From the NCBI GenBank assembly GCA_944393505.1, contig CALYAK010000006.1:1-64000 (forward strand): a stretch of 64,000 nt of DNA. The letters are read 5' to 3'. The notes below the pieces were generated by a model. It was not told where the DNA came from. It saw only the letters and a program-made list of their open reading frames with translations, and searched no databases. Position 1 is the stretch's first letter. Every line of letters starts with the position of its first letter. Positions 8,363-17,815 of this stretch are shown here, piece by piece. A program made the translations under genes and the position numbers. Source of the DNA: an uncultured Clostridia bacterium (GTDB lineage Bacteria; Bacillota; Clostridia; TANB77; CAG-508).

Positions 8363-9079
8363 ATGAAAGATAAAACGAGAAAAGTAATTGGAAATTTTTT
8401 GATTATTGGAATTATATTTTTAATTGTTTTTATCTTTAGTATTTGGTTTTATGCAAAATTTGTAAAAAAAGATCCAGGAGTCACTGAACAAGTGACTTCT
8501 GGACAAAATCAAGCACAAACATTTCAAATTCTAACAGAAGAACAATTAGAGGAAATTTCCAATCAATTAAATACAGCAAAAGATAATCCATTTGTTGTTG
8601 TAATTTATGAAGATGTAACGAAAATTGAATTAGCAGATCTTTTCTACAATGGAGCAGGAATTGCCACAAATTCTTTAACAGAAGAAGAAAAAATGCAATT
8701 AACAGAACAATGGAGAAAAGAGCAAATGAGTAATAGCTCATCTGGTTCTACAAGTGCATTTCTTAATGGAAATGTCTTAAAACTAAAAAGAACGGATATG
8801 GAACAATATCTAAAAGAAAAGACAGGAAAAGAAAGAAGTGTATCCAAAGAAGAAACAGGAATTGGTACTTATTTAGAAAGTGAAGATAGTTATTATCTGG
8901 TGCGAACAGGTACAAGCTTTGATCCTGTTTTCTGTGACGAAGGTGTGCTAATGCCAGATGGCACCTATTATGTGAAATATCACAAGTTATTAGCTAGTTC
9001 AACAACAAGTTATACGATCCAAATGAAAAAAGAGAATGATCAATTTGTATTTCTTTCAAATTTAAAAAATGAAGAGTAA
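8363..9079 (+). CDS. Membrane-anchored protein of unknown function
   Basis: I do not recognise this 238-residue protein. One membrane helix (about residues 10-32) is preceded by basic residues, so the rest is predicted outside the cell. The outer part is acidic and Gln/Glu/Ser-rich with no cysteines until one near residue 193 (VFCDEGVLMPDGTYYVKYHK). It lies 15 bases after the aldehyde dehydrogenase and 38 before the alcohol dehydrogenase, so it is probably cotranscribed. The ribosome binding site is weak (GGGGAT). Confidence 0.6.
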   Translation: MKDKTRKVIGNFLIIGIIFLIVFIFSIWFYAKFVKKDPGVTEQVTSGQNQAQTFQILTEEQLEEISNQLNTAKDNPFVVVIYEDVTKIELADLFYNGAGIATNSLTEEEKMQLTEQWRKEQMSNSSSGSTSAFLNGNVLKLKRTDMEQYLKEKTGKERSVSKEETGIGTYLESEDSYYLVRTGTSFDPVFCDEGVLMPDGTYYVKYHKLLASSTTSYTIQMKKENDQFVFLSNLKNEE

Positions 9080-9117
9080 AAACAAAAGCATAAAAAGAAA
9101 AGAGGAGGAAAAGAAAA

Positions 9118-10269
9118 ATGGCAGATAAATTTGTGCTAAACGAGACATCTTATTTTGGAAAGGGTGCAAGAGAAAACTTACCAGAAGAAATTAAACAAAG
9201 AGGTTTTCAAAAAGCATTTGTCGTAACTGACAAATCTTTATATGAAGTGGGAGTAAGCAAAAAAGTAACAGATGTATTAGAGCAAGCAAATATACCATAT
9301 GAGATTTTTAGTGATGTAAAACCAAATCCTACCATGAAAAATGTAAGAGATGGATTAGCAAAATGCAGAGAATCTGGAGCAGATGTTATTGTCGCTGTTG
9401 GTGGAGGATCCAGTATTGATACCGCAAAAGCAATTTCGATCATTATGACCAATCCAGATCGTGAAGATATTGTATCATTAAATGGTGCATCCAATACAAA
9501 ACAAAAAGGTATGCCAATTATTGCATTGCCAACAACAGCTGGAACAGCAGCAGAAGTAACAATTAACTATGTTATTACCGATGAAGAAAGAGAAATCAAA
9601 ATGGTTTGTGTTGATCCACATGATATTCCAGTGCTTGCAATCGTGGATTCGGAATTAATGGCATCAATGCCAAAATCCATTGCAGCAGCTACGGGAATGG
9701 ATGCTTTAACACATGCAGTTGAAGGATATATTACCAAAGCACATAATACCATGTCAGATATGTTCCATATGAGAGCAATTCAATTAATTTTTGAATATTT
9801 ACCAGCTGCAGTAAATGAAAAAGACGAAGTTGCATTAGAAATGATGGGACTTGCTCAATATATTGCAGGTATGGGATTCTCGAATGTAGGACTTGGAATT
9901 GTACACTCAATGGCTCACCAACTTGGAGCAGTTTATGATACACCACATGGTGTAGCAAATGCAATTTTACTTCCAACGGTTATGAAATTTAATGGAGAAG
10001 TTTGCTATGAACGTTTCCGTGAAATTTTAATCGGACTTGGCGTTCATGCAGATCACTTTACCAAAGACGAAGTCATTCAAACTTTTGTTGGTAAAATTAA
10101 AGAATTATCTGAAACAGTAGGCATTACCCAAACAGTGAAAGATACTGGTGCAAAAGAAAAAGATTTTGATATGCTTGCAGAAAAAGCAATGCAAGATCCT
10201 TGTAAACCAGGAAATCCAAGAGATGTAGAGAAAGAAGACTTTATTAGATTGTTTGAAGAAGCAATGTAA
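9118..10269 (+). CDS. Iron-containing alcohol dehydrogenase (lactaldehyde reductase-like)
   Basis: At 383 residues this has the length of group III alcohol dehydrogenases. The NAD-binding GGGSSIDTAKA lies near residue 97, PTTAGTAAE near 140, and the metal-binding histidines are in GMDALTHAVEGY, HSMAHQLG and DTPHGVAN. Sequence style is closest to FucO-type lactaldehyde reductases that make 1,2-propanediol, but butanol- and propanediol-type enzymes share these motifs. With the upstream aldehyde dehydrogenase it would allow disproportionation of an aldehyde such as lactaldehyde. GAGGAGG precedes the ATG. The operon ends in a long hairpin. Confidence 0.88.
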   Translation: MADKFVLNETSYFGKGARENLPEEIKQRGFQKAFVVTDKSLYEVGVSKKVTDVLEQANIPYEIFSDVKPNPTMKNVRDGLAKCRESGADVIVAVGGGSSIDTAKAISIIMTNPDREDIVSLNGASNTKQKGMPIIALPTTAGTAAEVTINYVITDEEREIKMVCVDPHDIPVLAIVDSELMASMPKSIAAATGMDALTHAVEGYITKAHNTMSDMFHMRAIQLIFEYLPAAVNEKDEVALEMMGLAQYIAGMGFSNVGLGIVHSMAHQLGAVYDTPHGVANAILLPTVMKFNGEVCYERFREILIGLGVHADHFTKDEVIQTFVGKIKELSETVGITQTVKDTGAKEKDFDMLAEKAMQDPCKPGNPRDVEKEDFIRLFEEAM

Positions 10270-10275
10270 TAAAGT

Positions 10276-10319
10276 CATAAAGAACGGGAAACTTCATAAG
10301 AAGCTTCCCGTTCTTTATG
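10276..10319 (+). terminator. Long hairpin after the alcohol dehydrogenase operon
   Basis: A 15-bp stem, CATAAAGAACGGGAA paired with TTCCCGTTCTTTATG, with further pairing inside the loop. There is no clear T-run after it, so it is either a weak terminator or a transcript-stabilising hairpin. Confidence 0.6.
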
Positions 10320-10361
10320 AAAATGAAAAAGTTAAGAAGAAAGAAGTTTTCTAAGAAATCA

Positions 10362-10390
10362 TTGACAAATATGATGCTTTATGTTAGAAT
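10362..10390 (+). promoter_or_regulatory. Promoter of rplU-rpmA
   Basis: A perfect TTGACA -35 box, a 17-base spacer and a TAGAAT -10 box lie about 100 bases before the L21 start. Confidence 0.85.
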
Positions 10391-10396
10391 ATTTTT

Positions 10397-10482
10397 CTGT
10401 AAGCCGCCTGAGTCGGGTTTGAAAAGCTAAAGTTATTAGCTTACCTAGTATTTTATGCTTAGCGAGTATACATATAAAGGGA
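10397..10482 (+). ncRNA. Candidate ribosomal protein L21 leader
   Basis: The transcribed leader between promoter and rplU holds GTAAGCCGCCTGAGTCGGGT, then AGCTAA...TTAGCT and GCTTAGCGAGTAT. It resembles the structured L21 leaders of Firmicutes in position and in the GCCGCCTGAGTCGG block. Autoregulation by L21 is inferred; a covariance-model search would decide it. Confidence 0.5.
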
Positions 10483-10492
10483 GGTGTACATT

Positions 10493-10909
10493 ATGTACGC
10501 AATCATTGAAAGCTGTGGAAAACAATACAAAGTAGCAGAAGGAGACGTAGTATTCTTCGAAAAATTAGATGTAGAAGAAGGAAAAAAAGTAACATTCGAT
10601 CACGTTGTTCTAGTATCAGAAGAAGGTAAAATCGAAGTAGGAGCTCCTTATGTAAAAGGTGTAAAAGTAGAAGGAAAAGTAGTTTCTCACGGAAAAGGAA
10701 AGAAAATCTTAGTTTACAAATATAAAGCTAAGAAGAACTACAGAAGAACACAAGGACACAGACAACCATACACAAAGGTTGAGATCACAAAGATCAAAAC
10801 AGCAGCTGAAAAAGCAGTAGCAGAAGAAAAGAAAACAGAGAAAAAAGCTACTGAAACAACAGCAAAAAAGACAACTACAACAAAAACAGCTGAAAAAGCT
10901 GAGAAATAA
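10493..10909 (+). CDS. rplU: 50S ribosomal protein L21 with long basic/acidic tail
   Basis: The first 103 or so residues are canonical L21 ([18 protein letters not shown] near the start, [16 protein letters not shown] near the end of the core). The remaining 35 residues are a low-complexity Lys/Thr/Glu/Ala tail ([19 protein letters not shown]), which is longer than usual. The ATG at 10493 is chosen because AGGGAGGTG lies just before it; the upstream in-frame GTG at 10484 falls inside that ribosome binding site. L21 binds 23S rRNA in the large subunit. It is cotranscribed with L27, but no Prp protease gene lies between them. Confidence 0.97.
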   Translation: MYAIIESCGKQYKVAEGDVVFFEKLDVEEGKKVTFDHVVLVSEEGKIEVGAPYVKGVKVEGKVVSHGKGKKILVYKYKAKKNYRRTQGHRQPYTKVEITKIKTAAEKAVAEEKKTEKKATETTAKKTTTTKTAEKAEK

Positions 10910-10953
10910 GAGAAAATAGAGTATTACCAAAAGAGACGAAAGGAGTGAGATAA

Positions 10954-11229
10954 ATGGCTCATAAAAAAGGTCAAGGTAGTGTTAAGAACGGTAGAGATAG
11001 TGAATCAAAACGTCTTGGGTTAAAAAGAGCTGACGGACAAATCGTTCCAGCTGGAAACATCCTAGTAAGACAAAGAGGAACTAAAATTCATCCAGGAACA
11101 AACGTAGGAATCGGAAGCGATGATACACTATATGCAAAAGTAACTGGTAAAGTGAAATTTGAAAGATTAGGAAAAGATAAAAAGAAAGTTAGCGTTTATC
11201 CAGTGGAGGAATCTACTAGCGCAAAATAG
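10954..11229 (+). CDS. rpmA: 50S ribosomal protein L27 without N-terminal extension
   Basis: This 91-residue protein begins [19 protein letters not shown], the L27 core that reaches toward the peptidyl-transferase centre. Most Firmicutes make L27 with a short hydrophobic N-terminal extension that the protease Prp removes, and prp sits between rplU and rpmA. Here the extension is absent and the 44-base intergenic gap has no room for prp, so the two losses match. AAAGGAG precedes the ATG. A strong terminator follows. Confidence 0.97.
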   Translation: MAHKKGQGSVKNGRDSESKRLGLKRADGQIVPAGNILVRQRGTKIHPGTNVGIGSDDTLYAKVTGKVKFERLGKDKKKVSVYPVEESTSAK

Positions 11230-11239
11230 ACCAAAAGGA

Positions 11240-11268
11240 AAGCAAGAGAAAATCTTGCTTTTTTCTTT
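11240..11268 (+). terminator. Terminator after rpmA
   Basis: An 8-bp stem, AAGCAAGA paired with TCTTGCTT, runs into a T-rich tract. Confidence 0.9.
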
Positions 11269-11326
11269 TGCTTTTTTGACCTCTTTATGATGCCTAGTCA
11301 TGAAAATATATGAGGAATACTTGTAA

Positions 11327-11355
11327 AAAGTGGAAAAATTCAGTATAATAGAAAA
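11327..11355 (+). promoter_or_regulatory. Promoter of trpS
   Basis: TTGTAA, a 17-base spacer and TATAAT lie shortly before trpS. The transcript leader is too short for a T-box, and no T-box motif is visible. Confidence 0.7.
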
Positions 11356-11371
11356 AGTTAGATGAAATGAG

Positions 11372-12445
11372 ATGGAAGGAGGAGATGTTAGTCTTTTTCA
11401 GATTAGCATCAAAAAGAAAATGGCAGAACGAAAAAAGAGAATTGTAACGGGAGATAGACCAACCGGTAGATTACATATTGGACATTATTTTGGATCTTTG
11501 AAAAAAAGAGTGGAAATGCAAAATTCAGGAGAATACGATCCATATATTTTGATTGCAGATGTGCAAGCTTTAACAGATAATTTTAATAATCCAGATAAAG
11601 TAAGAAAAAATGTAAGAGAAGTTGTCATGGATTATTTATCGGTTGGAATTGATCCAAAGAAGAGTACCATCTATATTCAATCGATGATTCCAGAAGTTGC
11701 AGAGTTAACCGTATTTTATTCGAACTTAGTAACCATTGCTCGTTTGCAAAGAAATCCTACTGTAAAAACAGAAATTACACAAAAAAAAGAATTATTTGGT
11801 GAAAGTGTTACTTATGGATTTTTAGGATATCCAGTTAGCCAAGCTGCTGATATAACAGCTTTAGCAGGAGAATTTGTACCAGTAGGAGAAGATCAACAAC
11901 CATTAATCGAACAGTGTAAAGAAATTGTTCGAAAATTTAATAGCATTTATGGAGAAGTATTAGTAGAACCTGAAATTGTTCTTTCGGAAGGAAAACGAAT
12001 TAAAGGATTAGATGGAAATGAAAAGATGGGAAAATCTTTAGGTAATGCTATTTATCTATCCGATACTCCAGAGGAAATTTCCAAAAAGGTGATGAGTGCC
12101 GTGACCGACCCAGCTCGAATCAAAAAAGACGATCCTGGACATCCAGATGTTTGTATGGTTGCTTATTACCACAAACTATTCCAAGAAGATCAATATGAAC
12201 AAGTTTGCAAGGAATGTAAAGCAGGATCGAGAGGATGTGTTGCTTGTAAAAAAGAACTAGCTCAAGTTATAACTGACTATCTAGCTCCAATGCGTAAAAT
12301 ACGTGCCTATTATGAAGAAAGACCGGAAGAAGTTGACAAAATATTAATTGAAGGAACGAAAAAAGCACAAGAGACTGCAAAAGAAGTAATGAAACAAGTA
12401 AAGAAAGCAATGAAGTTAGACTATTTTAGTGATGAAATAAAATAA
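11372..12445 (+). CDS. trpS: Tryptophanyl-tRNA synthetase
   Basis: This class I synthetase charges tRNA-Trp. The HIGH-type motif is in GRLHIGHYFGSL, and the KMSKS-type motif is in GNEKMGKSLGNAIYLSD (near residue 215). Cysteines in CKECKAGSRGCVACKK near residue 290 may bind a metal. The start is uncertain. The ATG at 11372 has no ribosome binding site, and the ATG at 11420 gives the usual protein length but also lacks one. The only good site, AAGGAGG at 11376-11382, precedes an out-of-frame ATG at 11385. That ATG opens a 20-codon ORF containing one Trp codon and ending at 11447. Translational coupling is possible. Confidence 0.93.
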   Translation: MEGGDVSLFQISIKKKMAERKKRIVTGDRPTGRLHIGHYFGSLKKRVEMQNSGEYDPYILIADVQALTDNFNNPDKVRKNVREVVMDYLSVGIDPKKSTIYIQSMIPEVAELTVFYSNLVTIARLQRNPTVKTEITQKKELFGESVTYGFLGYPVSQAADITALAGEFVPVGEDQQPLIEQCKEIVRKFNSIYGEVLVEPEIVLSEGKRIKGLDGNEKMGKSLGNAIYLSDTPEEISKKVMSAVTDPARIKKDDPGHPDVCMVAYYHKLFQEDQYEQVCKECKAGSRGCVACKKELAQVITDYLAPMRKIRAYYEERPEEVDKILIEGTKKAQETAKEVMKQVKKAMKLDYFSDEIK

Positions 12446-12460
12446 AAAAGGAGAAAAGCA

Positions 12461-12787
12461 ATGTTTCAAAAGGGAGATTTATGCAAACACTTTAAGGGAG
12501 AGAATTTAGTTGAGAAAAATATTTATGAAATTCTAGAGGTTGGAGTAAAATACACAGGTGAATGTGAACAATTGGAAGAACCATTGATCGTATACCGTAA
12601 TATTTTTCAAGAAGGAAAGGTATTTGCAAGAGAAGAAAAAGATCTTATTGCAGAACTTGCTCCAGAAAAACAAGAAAAATTTCATCAAATTCATCGTGTT
12701 GAAAAATTAACAGAGGAAGAGAGAAAGCAAATTCAAACAGAAGAATTTCAAAAAGCAAAAATGGAATATATGCGCATGAAAAATTAA
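12461..12787 (+). CDS. DUF1653 domain protein
   Basis: A 108-residue cytosolic protein. The first 65 residues follow the DUF1653 pattern: FQKGDLCKHFKGE, YEILEVGVKYTGECEQL, LIVYRNIFQEGKVFARE. The tail is a charged helix. Function is unknown; related small domains accompany many metabolic genes. It is tightly placed between trpS and obgE with good ribosome binding sites, so the three are probably one operon. Confidence 0.85.
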   Translation: MFQKGDLCKHFKGENLVEKNIYEILEVGVKYTGECEQLEEPLIVYRNIFQEGKVFAREEKDLIAELAPEKQEKFHQIHRVEKLTEEERKQIQTEEFQKAKMEYMRMKN

Positions 12788-14071
<1,284 letters not shown>

Positions 14072-14079
14072 AAAAACTA

Positions 14080-14118
14080 AAACTTTTGTTTGACAAACAT
14101 TTCTTTTTATGATATGAT
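14080..14118 (+). promoter_or_regulatory. lexA promoter with candidate LexA box
   Basis: TTGACA (14090-14095), a 17-base spacer and TATGAT (14113-14118) form a strong promoter. AAACTTTTGTTT at 14080-14091 overlaps the -35 box and fits the RAACnnnnGTTY pattern of Gram-positive SOS boxes. Autorepression by LexA is inferred. Confidence 0.6.
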
Positions 14119-14151
14119 GCGAGTAAATCTAAAAATAGGAGTGATGTTTTG

Positions 14152-14805
14152 GTGAGAAAAGAAAAGAAAGTGGAGTTAAATCGTAGGGAAAAGGCAATTT
14201 TAAAATATATCGAAAAGCAAATTAATGCAAATGGATATCCACCATCTGTTCGCGAAATTGGAAAAGCAGTGGGGCTTAGTTCTACCGCAACTGTACATGG
14301 CTATTTATCCAAATTAGAAGATAAGGGTTATATCAAAAAAGAGTCACAAAAAGGTAGAACATTAAGATTATTAAAAGGATCAGGAAAAGACGAAAAACAA
14401 GAGGAAATCAAAAATCTATATTCTGGAAAAGAAATGGTTGAAGTTCCAGTGATAGGAAAAATTACAGCTGGAGAACCAATCTTAGCAGTTGAAAATGTAA
14501 TGGATACTTTCCCAATTCCAATTGATTTTGTTGGAAATGCTGAAAGCTTTATGCTAAAGGTTCGCGGAGAAAGTATGATCGAAGCGGGAATTTTAGATGG
14601 CGACTTAATTCTAGTGAAAAAACAAAATGTTGCAAACAATGGTGAAATTGTTGTAGCATTAATTGGAGAAGAAGCAACGGTAAAAACTTTTTATAAAGAG
14701 CAAGGACACATAAGATTACAGCCACAAAATAGCACAATGGATCCAATTATTGTTCCAAATTGTGAGATTTTAGGAAAAGTGGCAGGAGTATTTCGTAAAA
14801 TCTAA
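14152..14805 (+). CDS. lexA: SOS repressor LexA
   Basis: This protein of about 217 residues has an N-terminal winged helix (YPPSVREIGKAVGLSSTATV) and a C-terminal S24 self-cleaving domain. The cleavage site Ala-Gly is in GKITAGEPIL, the catalytic Ser in VRGESMIEAG and the Lys in EEATVKTFYKE. RecA-stimulated self-cleavage would relieve repression of DNA-repair genes; recN at 34156 is a likely target. I prefer the GTG at 14152, ten bases after AGGAG; a TTG codon directly before it is the alternative. Confidence 0.96.
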   Translation: MRKEKKVELNRREKAILKYIEKQINANGYPPSVREIGKAVGLSSTATVHGYLSKLEDKGYIKKESQKGRTLRLLKGSGKDEKQEEIKNLYSGKEMVEVPVIGKITAGEPILAVENVMDTFPIPIDFVGNAESFMLKVRGESMIEAGILDGDLILVKKQNVANNGEIVVALIGEEATVKTFYKEQGHIRLQPQNSTMDPIIVPNCEILGKVAGVFRKI

Positions 14806-14827
14806 CCAAAAATAAGGGGAAAGCATT

Positions 14828-15310
14828 ATGGCAAGAATGAAAACATTTTTCTTATATGCCTTGATCGTAATAGCATTTATGATTTTTTCAGACTTTTTTA
14901 TCTTTGCTGCAATCAAAACAACTTATGTGGATTTTGATCGACAAATTGTAGCAACACAGCATGTCAAAGTTACAATTCAAGAAGCGAAGAAAACTTACAT
15001 GAATGGCTATATAAAGGGAACAATTGAAAATGTTACCAATCAAACAATCAATGATAAATACTTAAAATATGAGTTCTTTTCTAATCAGGATAATAGCTTA
15101 GGTGCTAAATATATTCGTCTTAATGATCTAGAAGCAGGTGAGAAAAGAGATTTTGAGGTAACCTATAATATTCAAGATACAAGCTATTACCGTGTAACAG
15201 AAATTGATGCAGATGAAGCAGGAGATATTCCAGAAGAGGAATTCTCAATGGATGTTAAAATTAGTTTTTATCATGTTTTAGCAGGATTAATCATATTATA
15301 TTTTCTATAA
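14828..15310 (+). CDS. Membrane protein with FxLYD-like domain
   Basis: This 160-residue protein has an N-terminal membrane helix (about residues 7-28) and a second hydrophobic segment at the extreme C-terminus (YHVLAGLIILYFL). Between them is a beta-sandwich resembling the FxLYD/DUF3426 group (GYIKGTIENVTNQTIND, LKYEFFSNQDNSL, LEAGEKRDFEVTY). Function is unknown. It follows lexA by 22 bases and may share its transcript. Confidence 0.65.
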   Translation: MARMKTFFLYALIVIAFMIFSDFFIFAAIKTTYVDFDRQIVATQHVKVTIQEAKKTYMNGYIKGTIENVTNQTINDKYLKYEFFSNQDNSLGAKYIRLNDLEAGEKRDFEVTYNIQDTSYYRVTEIDADEAGDIPEEEFSMDVKISFYHVLAGLIILYFL

Positions 15311-15314
15311 TACA

Positions 15315-15360
15315 GAAAGAAGAATCACGCGAAAAAGAAAAGTGGATTCTTCTTTTTTTC
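15315..15360 (+). terminator. Rho-independent terminator
   Basis: GAAGAATCAC pairs with GTGGATTCTTC with one mismatch, followed by eight T interrupted by C. Confidence 0.8.
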
Positions 15361-15364
15361 TTTA

Positions 15365-15393
15365 TTGACATCCGAAAAAGCGTATATTAAAAT
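15365..15393 (+). promoter_or_regulatory. Promoter of the lipase-like gene
   Basis: TTGACA, a 17-base spacer and TAAAAT lie 36 bases before the start codon. Confidence 0.8.
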
Positions 15394-15429
15394 CTAAAAA
15401 GAAATTAAAAAAAGAAAAGAGGCGTTAAA

Positions 15430-16560
15430 ATGCCAAATATGTTAGATTATTTAAAATGGAGAGGAGATTTAAGTTTCGATCAGGATCCATTTAATGAAAT
15501 TGATAATTTAATTTTAACAAGATTTTCCTATTTACCACTTGAAAAGCTTATCAAAGAAGGAGAAAAGTTAAAAATAAAAACAATCTATGAGCGTTTTCAA
15601 AAGAGCAAGATCAAAAAAGAAGACATGCTTTTAAAAGAGGATTGGAATTTCTTTGAAGCAATAGCAACAGCAAACCGTTTTCGAGAGTTAGTTGCTTTAA
15701 AATATGTTCAGAAGATTAGTCTAAAATTAGAAGAACAGTTTGCAGTAATAACGATTTTATTACCAAAAGATACTGCATACATTTCTTTTTGTGGAACCGA
15801 TATTAGTATTGTTGGCTGGAAAGAAAATTTTAACATGAGTTTTAAAAGTCATTTACCAGCCCAAAGAGATGCTGTTTCTTATTTAAATTATATTGGGGAA
15901 AGATATGCTGGCAAATTAATGGTCGGGGGACATTCGAAAGGCGGAAACTTAGCTGTATATGCGGCAGCCTTCTGTAAGCCAGAAATTCAAAAACGAATTA
16001 CAGTTCTTTATAATAATGATGGACCAGGGTTTAGCAAAGAGATTATTGAAAGTCAAAATTATAAAAACATTGTGGGACGAGTGATTTCTTATGTACCACA
16101 ATCTTCTGTTATTGGGAGATTACTATTCCACGAAGAAAAATATTATGTTGTAAAAAGTAATCAAATCGGAATTATGCAGCATGATCCATATAGTTGGCAA
16201 CTGCAACAAAATCAATTTATCAAAATGAAAGAGCTTACCAATGGAAGCCTATTGACAGAAAAAACGATTAAAGAATGGCTTGAAAATGTAGAACCAGAAA
16301 GAAGAGAGATTTTTATCGATACATTGTATGACATTTTAGCTGCGACAAAAGCTGAAAAAGTAACAGATTTAGGAGAAAATTGGATTAAAACAGCTTCTAC
16401 TTTATTAAAAAGGTATAAAGGAATTGATCCAGAAAGTAAAGCAGTAATTTCACAAACCTTAGAGGCATTAAGAGTCTCTGCTAGAAATCAAATTTTTGAA
16501 ACTTTTTCTTTTCCAAAGAAGAAAGAGAAAAAGAAATATTTTGGGATTCTTACCAAATAA
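15430..16560 (+). CDS. Mbeg1-like alpha/beta hydrolase (DUF2974)
   Basis: This 376-residue cytosolic protein has the nucleophile elbow VGGHSKGGNLAVYAA near residue 175, characteristic of DUF2974 (Mbeg1-like) proteins, a lipase-related group. An N-terminal MLDYLKWRGDLSFDQDPFNEIDNL stretch is also family-typical. The preceding strand YISFCGTD corresponds to the oxyanion side of lipases. The substrate is unknown. It stands alone with its own promoter and a terminator upstream. Confidence 0.85.
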   Translation: MPNMLDYLKWRGDLSFDQDPFNEIDNLILTRFSYLPLEKLIKEGEKLKIKTIYERFQKSKIKKEDMLLKEDWNFFEAIATANRFRELVALKYVQKISLKLEEQFAVITILLPKDTAYISFCGTDISIVGWKENFNMSFKSHLPAQRDAVSYLNYIGERYAGKLMVGGHSKGGNLAVYAAAFCKPEIQKRITVLYNNDGPGFSKEIIESQNYKNIVGRVISYVPQSSVIGRLLFHEEKYYVVKSNQIGIMQHDPYSWQLQQNQFIKMKELTNGSLLTEKTIKEWLENVEPERREIFIDTLYDILAATKAEKVTDLGENWIKTASTLLKRYKGIDPESKAVISQTLEALRVSARNQIFETFSFPKKKEKKKYFGILTK

Positions 16561-16608
16561 ATTCTCAAAAGTTGTATATAATAAAATAGAAAAAACCAAG
16601 AAAAAGGA

Positions 16609-16637
16609 TTGCCATTTCAAACAATCTGTAATATAAT
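16609..16637 (+). promoter_or_regulatory. Promoter of mreB
   Basis: TTGCCA, a 17-base spacer and TATAAT lie about 55 bases before the start codon. Confidence 0.75.
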
Positions 16638-16691
16638 TGTAACGCAAAAGAAATGACTTTGTAACAAAACGAGTAAACTGAAAGGAAGATG

Positions 16692-17702
16692 ATGATGTTC
16701 GGATTAGGACAGGATATAGGGATCGATTTAGGAACAGCGACTGTAATTGCCTTTGTGAAAGGAAAAGGAATTGTACTAAGGGAACCGTCTGTTGTTGCGG
16801 TTGACAGTCATACAGGAGATGTTTTAGCAGTAGGAAAAGAAGCAAGAAGAATGCTAGGAAGAACACCAGGAAACATAACAGCGACAAGACCGCTAAGAGA
16901 AGGGGTTATTTCTAATTATACGGTAACAGAAAAAATGTTAAAGTATTTTATTGGAAAAATCGGAGGAAAAACCTTATTTGCTCCACGTATCATGATTTGT
17001 ATTCCTTCGCAAGTAACAGAGGTAGAAAAAAGAGCTGTTATTGATGCCGCTACACAAGCCGGTGCTCGAAAAGTTTACTTGATTGAAGAACCAATTGCTG
17101 CTGCAATTGGCGCTGGAATCGATATATCCAAACCTTGCGGAAACATGGTAGTTGATATTGGTGGAGGAACAACGGATATTGCAGTTATTTCTTTAGGCGG
17201 ACCTGTTGTTCATACGTCTTTAAAAATTGCAGGAGATAAATTTGATGAAGCAATTGTCAAATATATCAAAAGAAAACACAATATGATGATCGGAGAAAGA
17301 ACAGCAGAAGAATTAAAGGTGAATATCGGTTGCGTTTATCCAAAAATTCAAGATCTAGAGATGGATATTCGAGGAAGAGATTTAATGACAGGACTTCCAA
17401 AGACGATAACCGTATATTCAAGTGAAATGTTAGAAGCTTTAATGGAACCTGCTTTAGCAATTGTGGATGCAGTTCATTCTGTTTTAGAAAGAACACCTCC
17501 AGAATTAGCAGCGGACATAAGTGATAAAGGAATCTATATGACAGGTGGAGGATGCTTAGTAGACGGTTTAGATAAACTTTTGCAAGAAAAGACCGGTATT
17601 AATGTGATGATCGCCCAAGACGCAGTTTCTTGTGTTGCGTTAGGAACAGGAAAAGCATTGGATAACCTTGACACATTAGATGGAAAAAATAAGATTAGAT
17701 AA
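16692..17702 (+). CDS. mreB: Rod-shape protein MreB/Mbl
   Basis: This actin homologue of about 336 residues has phosphate-binding loops in DIGIDLGTATVIAF and VDIGGGTTDIAVISLGG and an adenosine motif in MTGGGCLVDGLDKLL. It forms membrane-associated filaments that guide lateral wall synthesis in rod-shaped cells. The gene is monocistronic and not followed by mreCD, so it may be an Mbl- or MreBH-type paralogue. AAAGGAAG precedes three consecutive ATG codons (16689, 16692, 16695), so the exact start is uncertain by one or two residues. Confidence 0.93.
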   Translation: MMFGLGQDIGIDLGTATVIAFVKGKGIVLREPSVVAVDSHTGDVLAVGKEARRMLGRTPGNITATRPLREGVISNYTVTEKMLKYFIGKIGGKTLFAPRIMICIPSQVTEVEKRAVIDAATQAGARKVYLIEEPIAAAIGAGIDISKPCGNMVVDIGGGTTDIAVISLGGPVVHTSLKIAGDKFDEAIVKYIKRKHNMMIGERTAEELKVNIGCVYPKIQDLEMDIRGRDLMTGLPKTITVYSSEMLEALMEPALAIVDAVHSVLERTPPELAADISDKGIYMTGGGCLVDGLDKLLQEKTGINVMIAQDAVSCVALGTGKALDNLDTLDGKNKIR

Positions 17703-17708
17703 GATTAA

Positions 17709-17759
17709 AGAAGAAAGAAAATGACCGGGTAGTACAAATTCGGTTATTTTCTTCTTTTC
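17709..17759 (+). terminator. Terminator after mreB
   Basis: GAAGAAAGAAAATGACCG pairs imperfectly with CGGTTATTTTCTTCTTTTC. Confidence 0.75.
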
Positions 17760-17815
17760 AAATAAAAAAATCTATGATAAAATCAAATGGTATAAAAGAA
17801 AATATAGGTGAAGAA

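Noticed and set aside
11269-11371. Possible T-box before trpS
   Set aside because: No AGGGTGG-type T-box motif or specifier stem; the leader after the promoter is only a few tens of bases.
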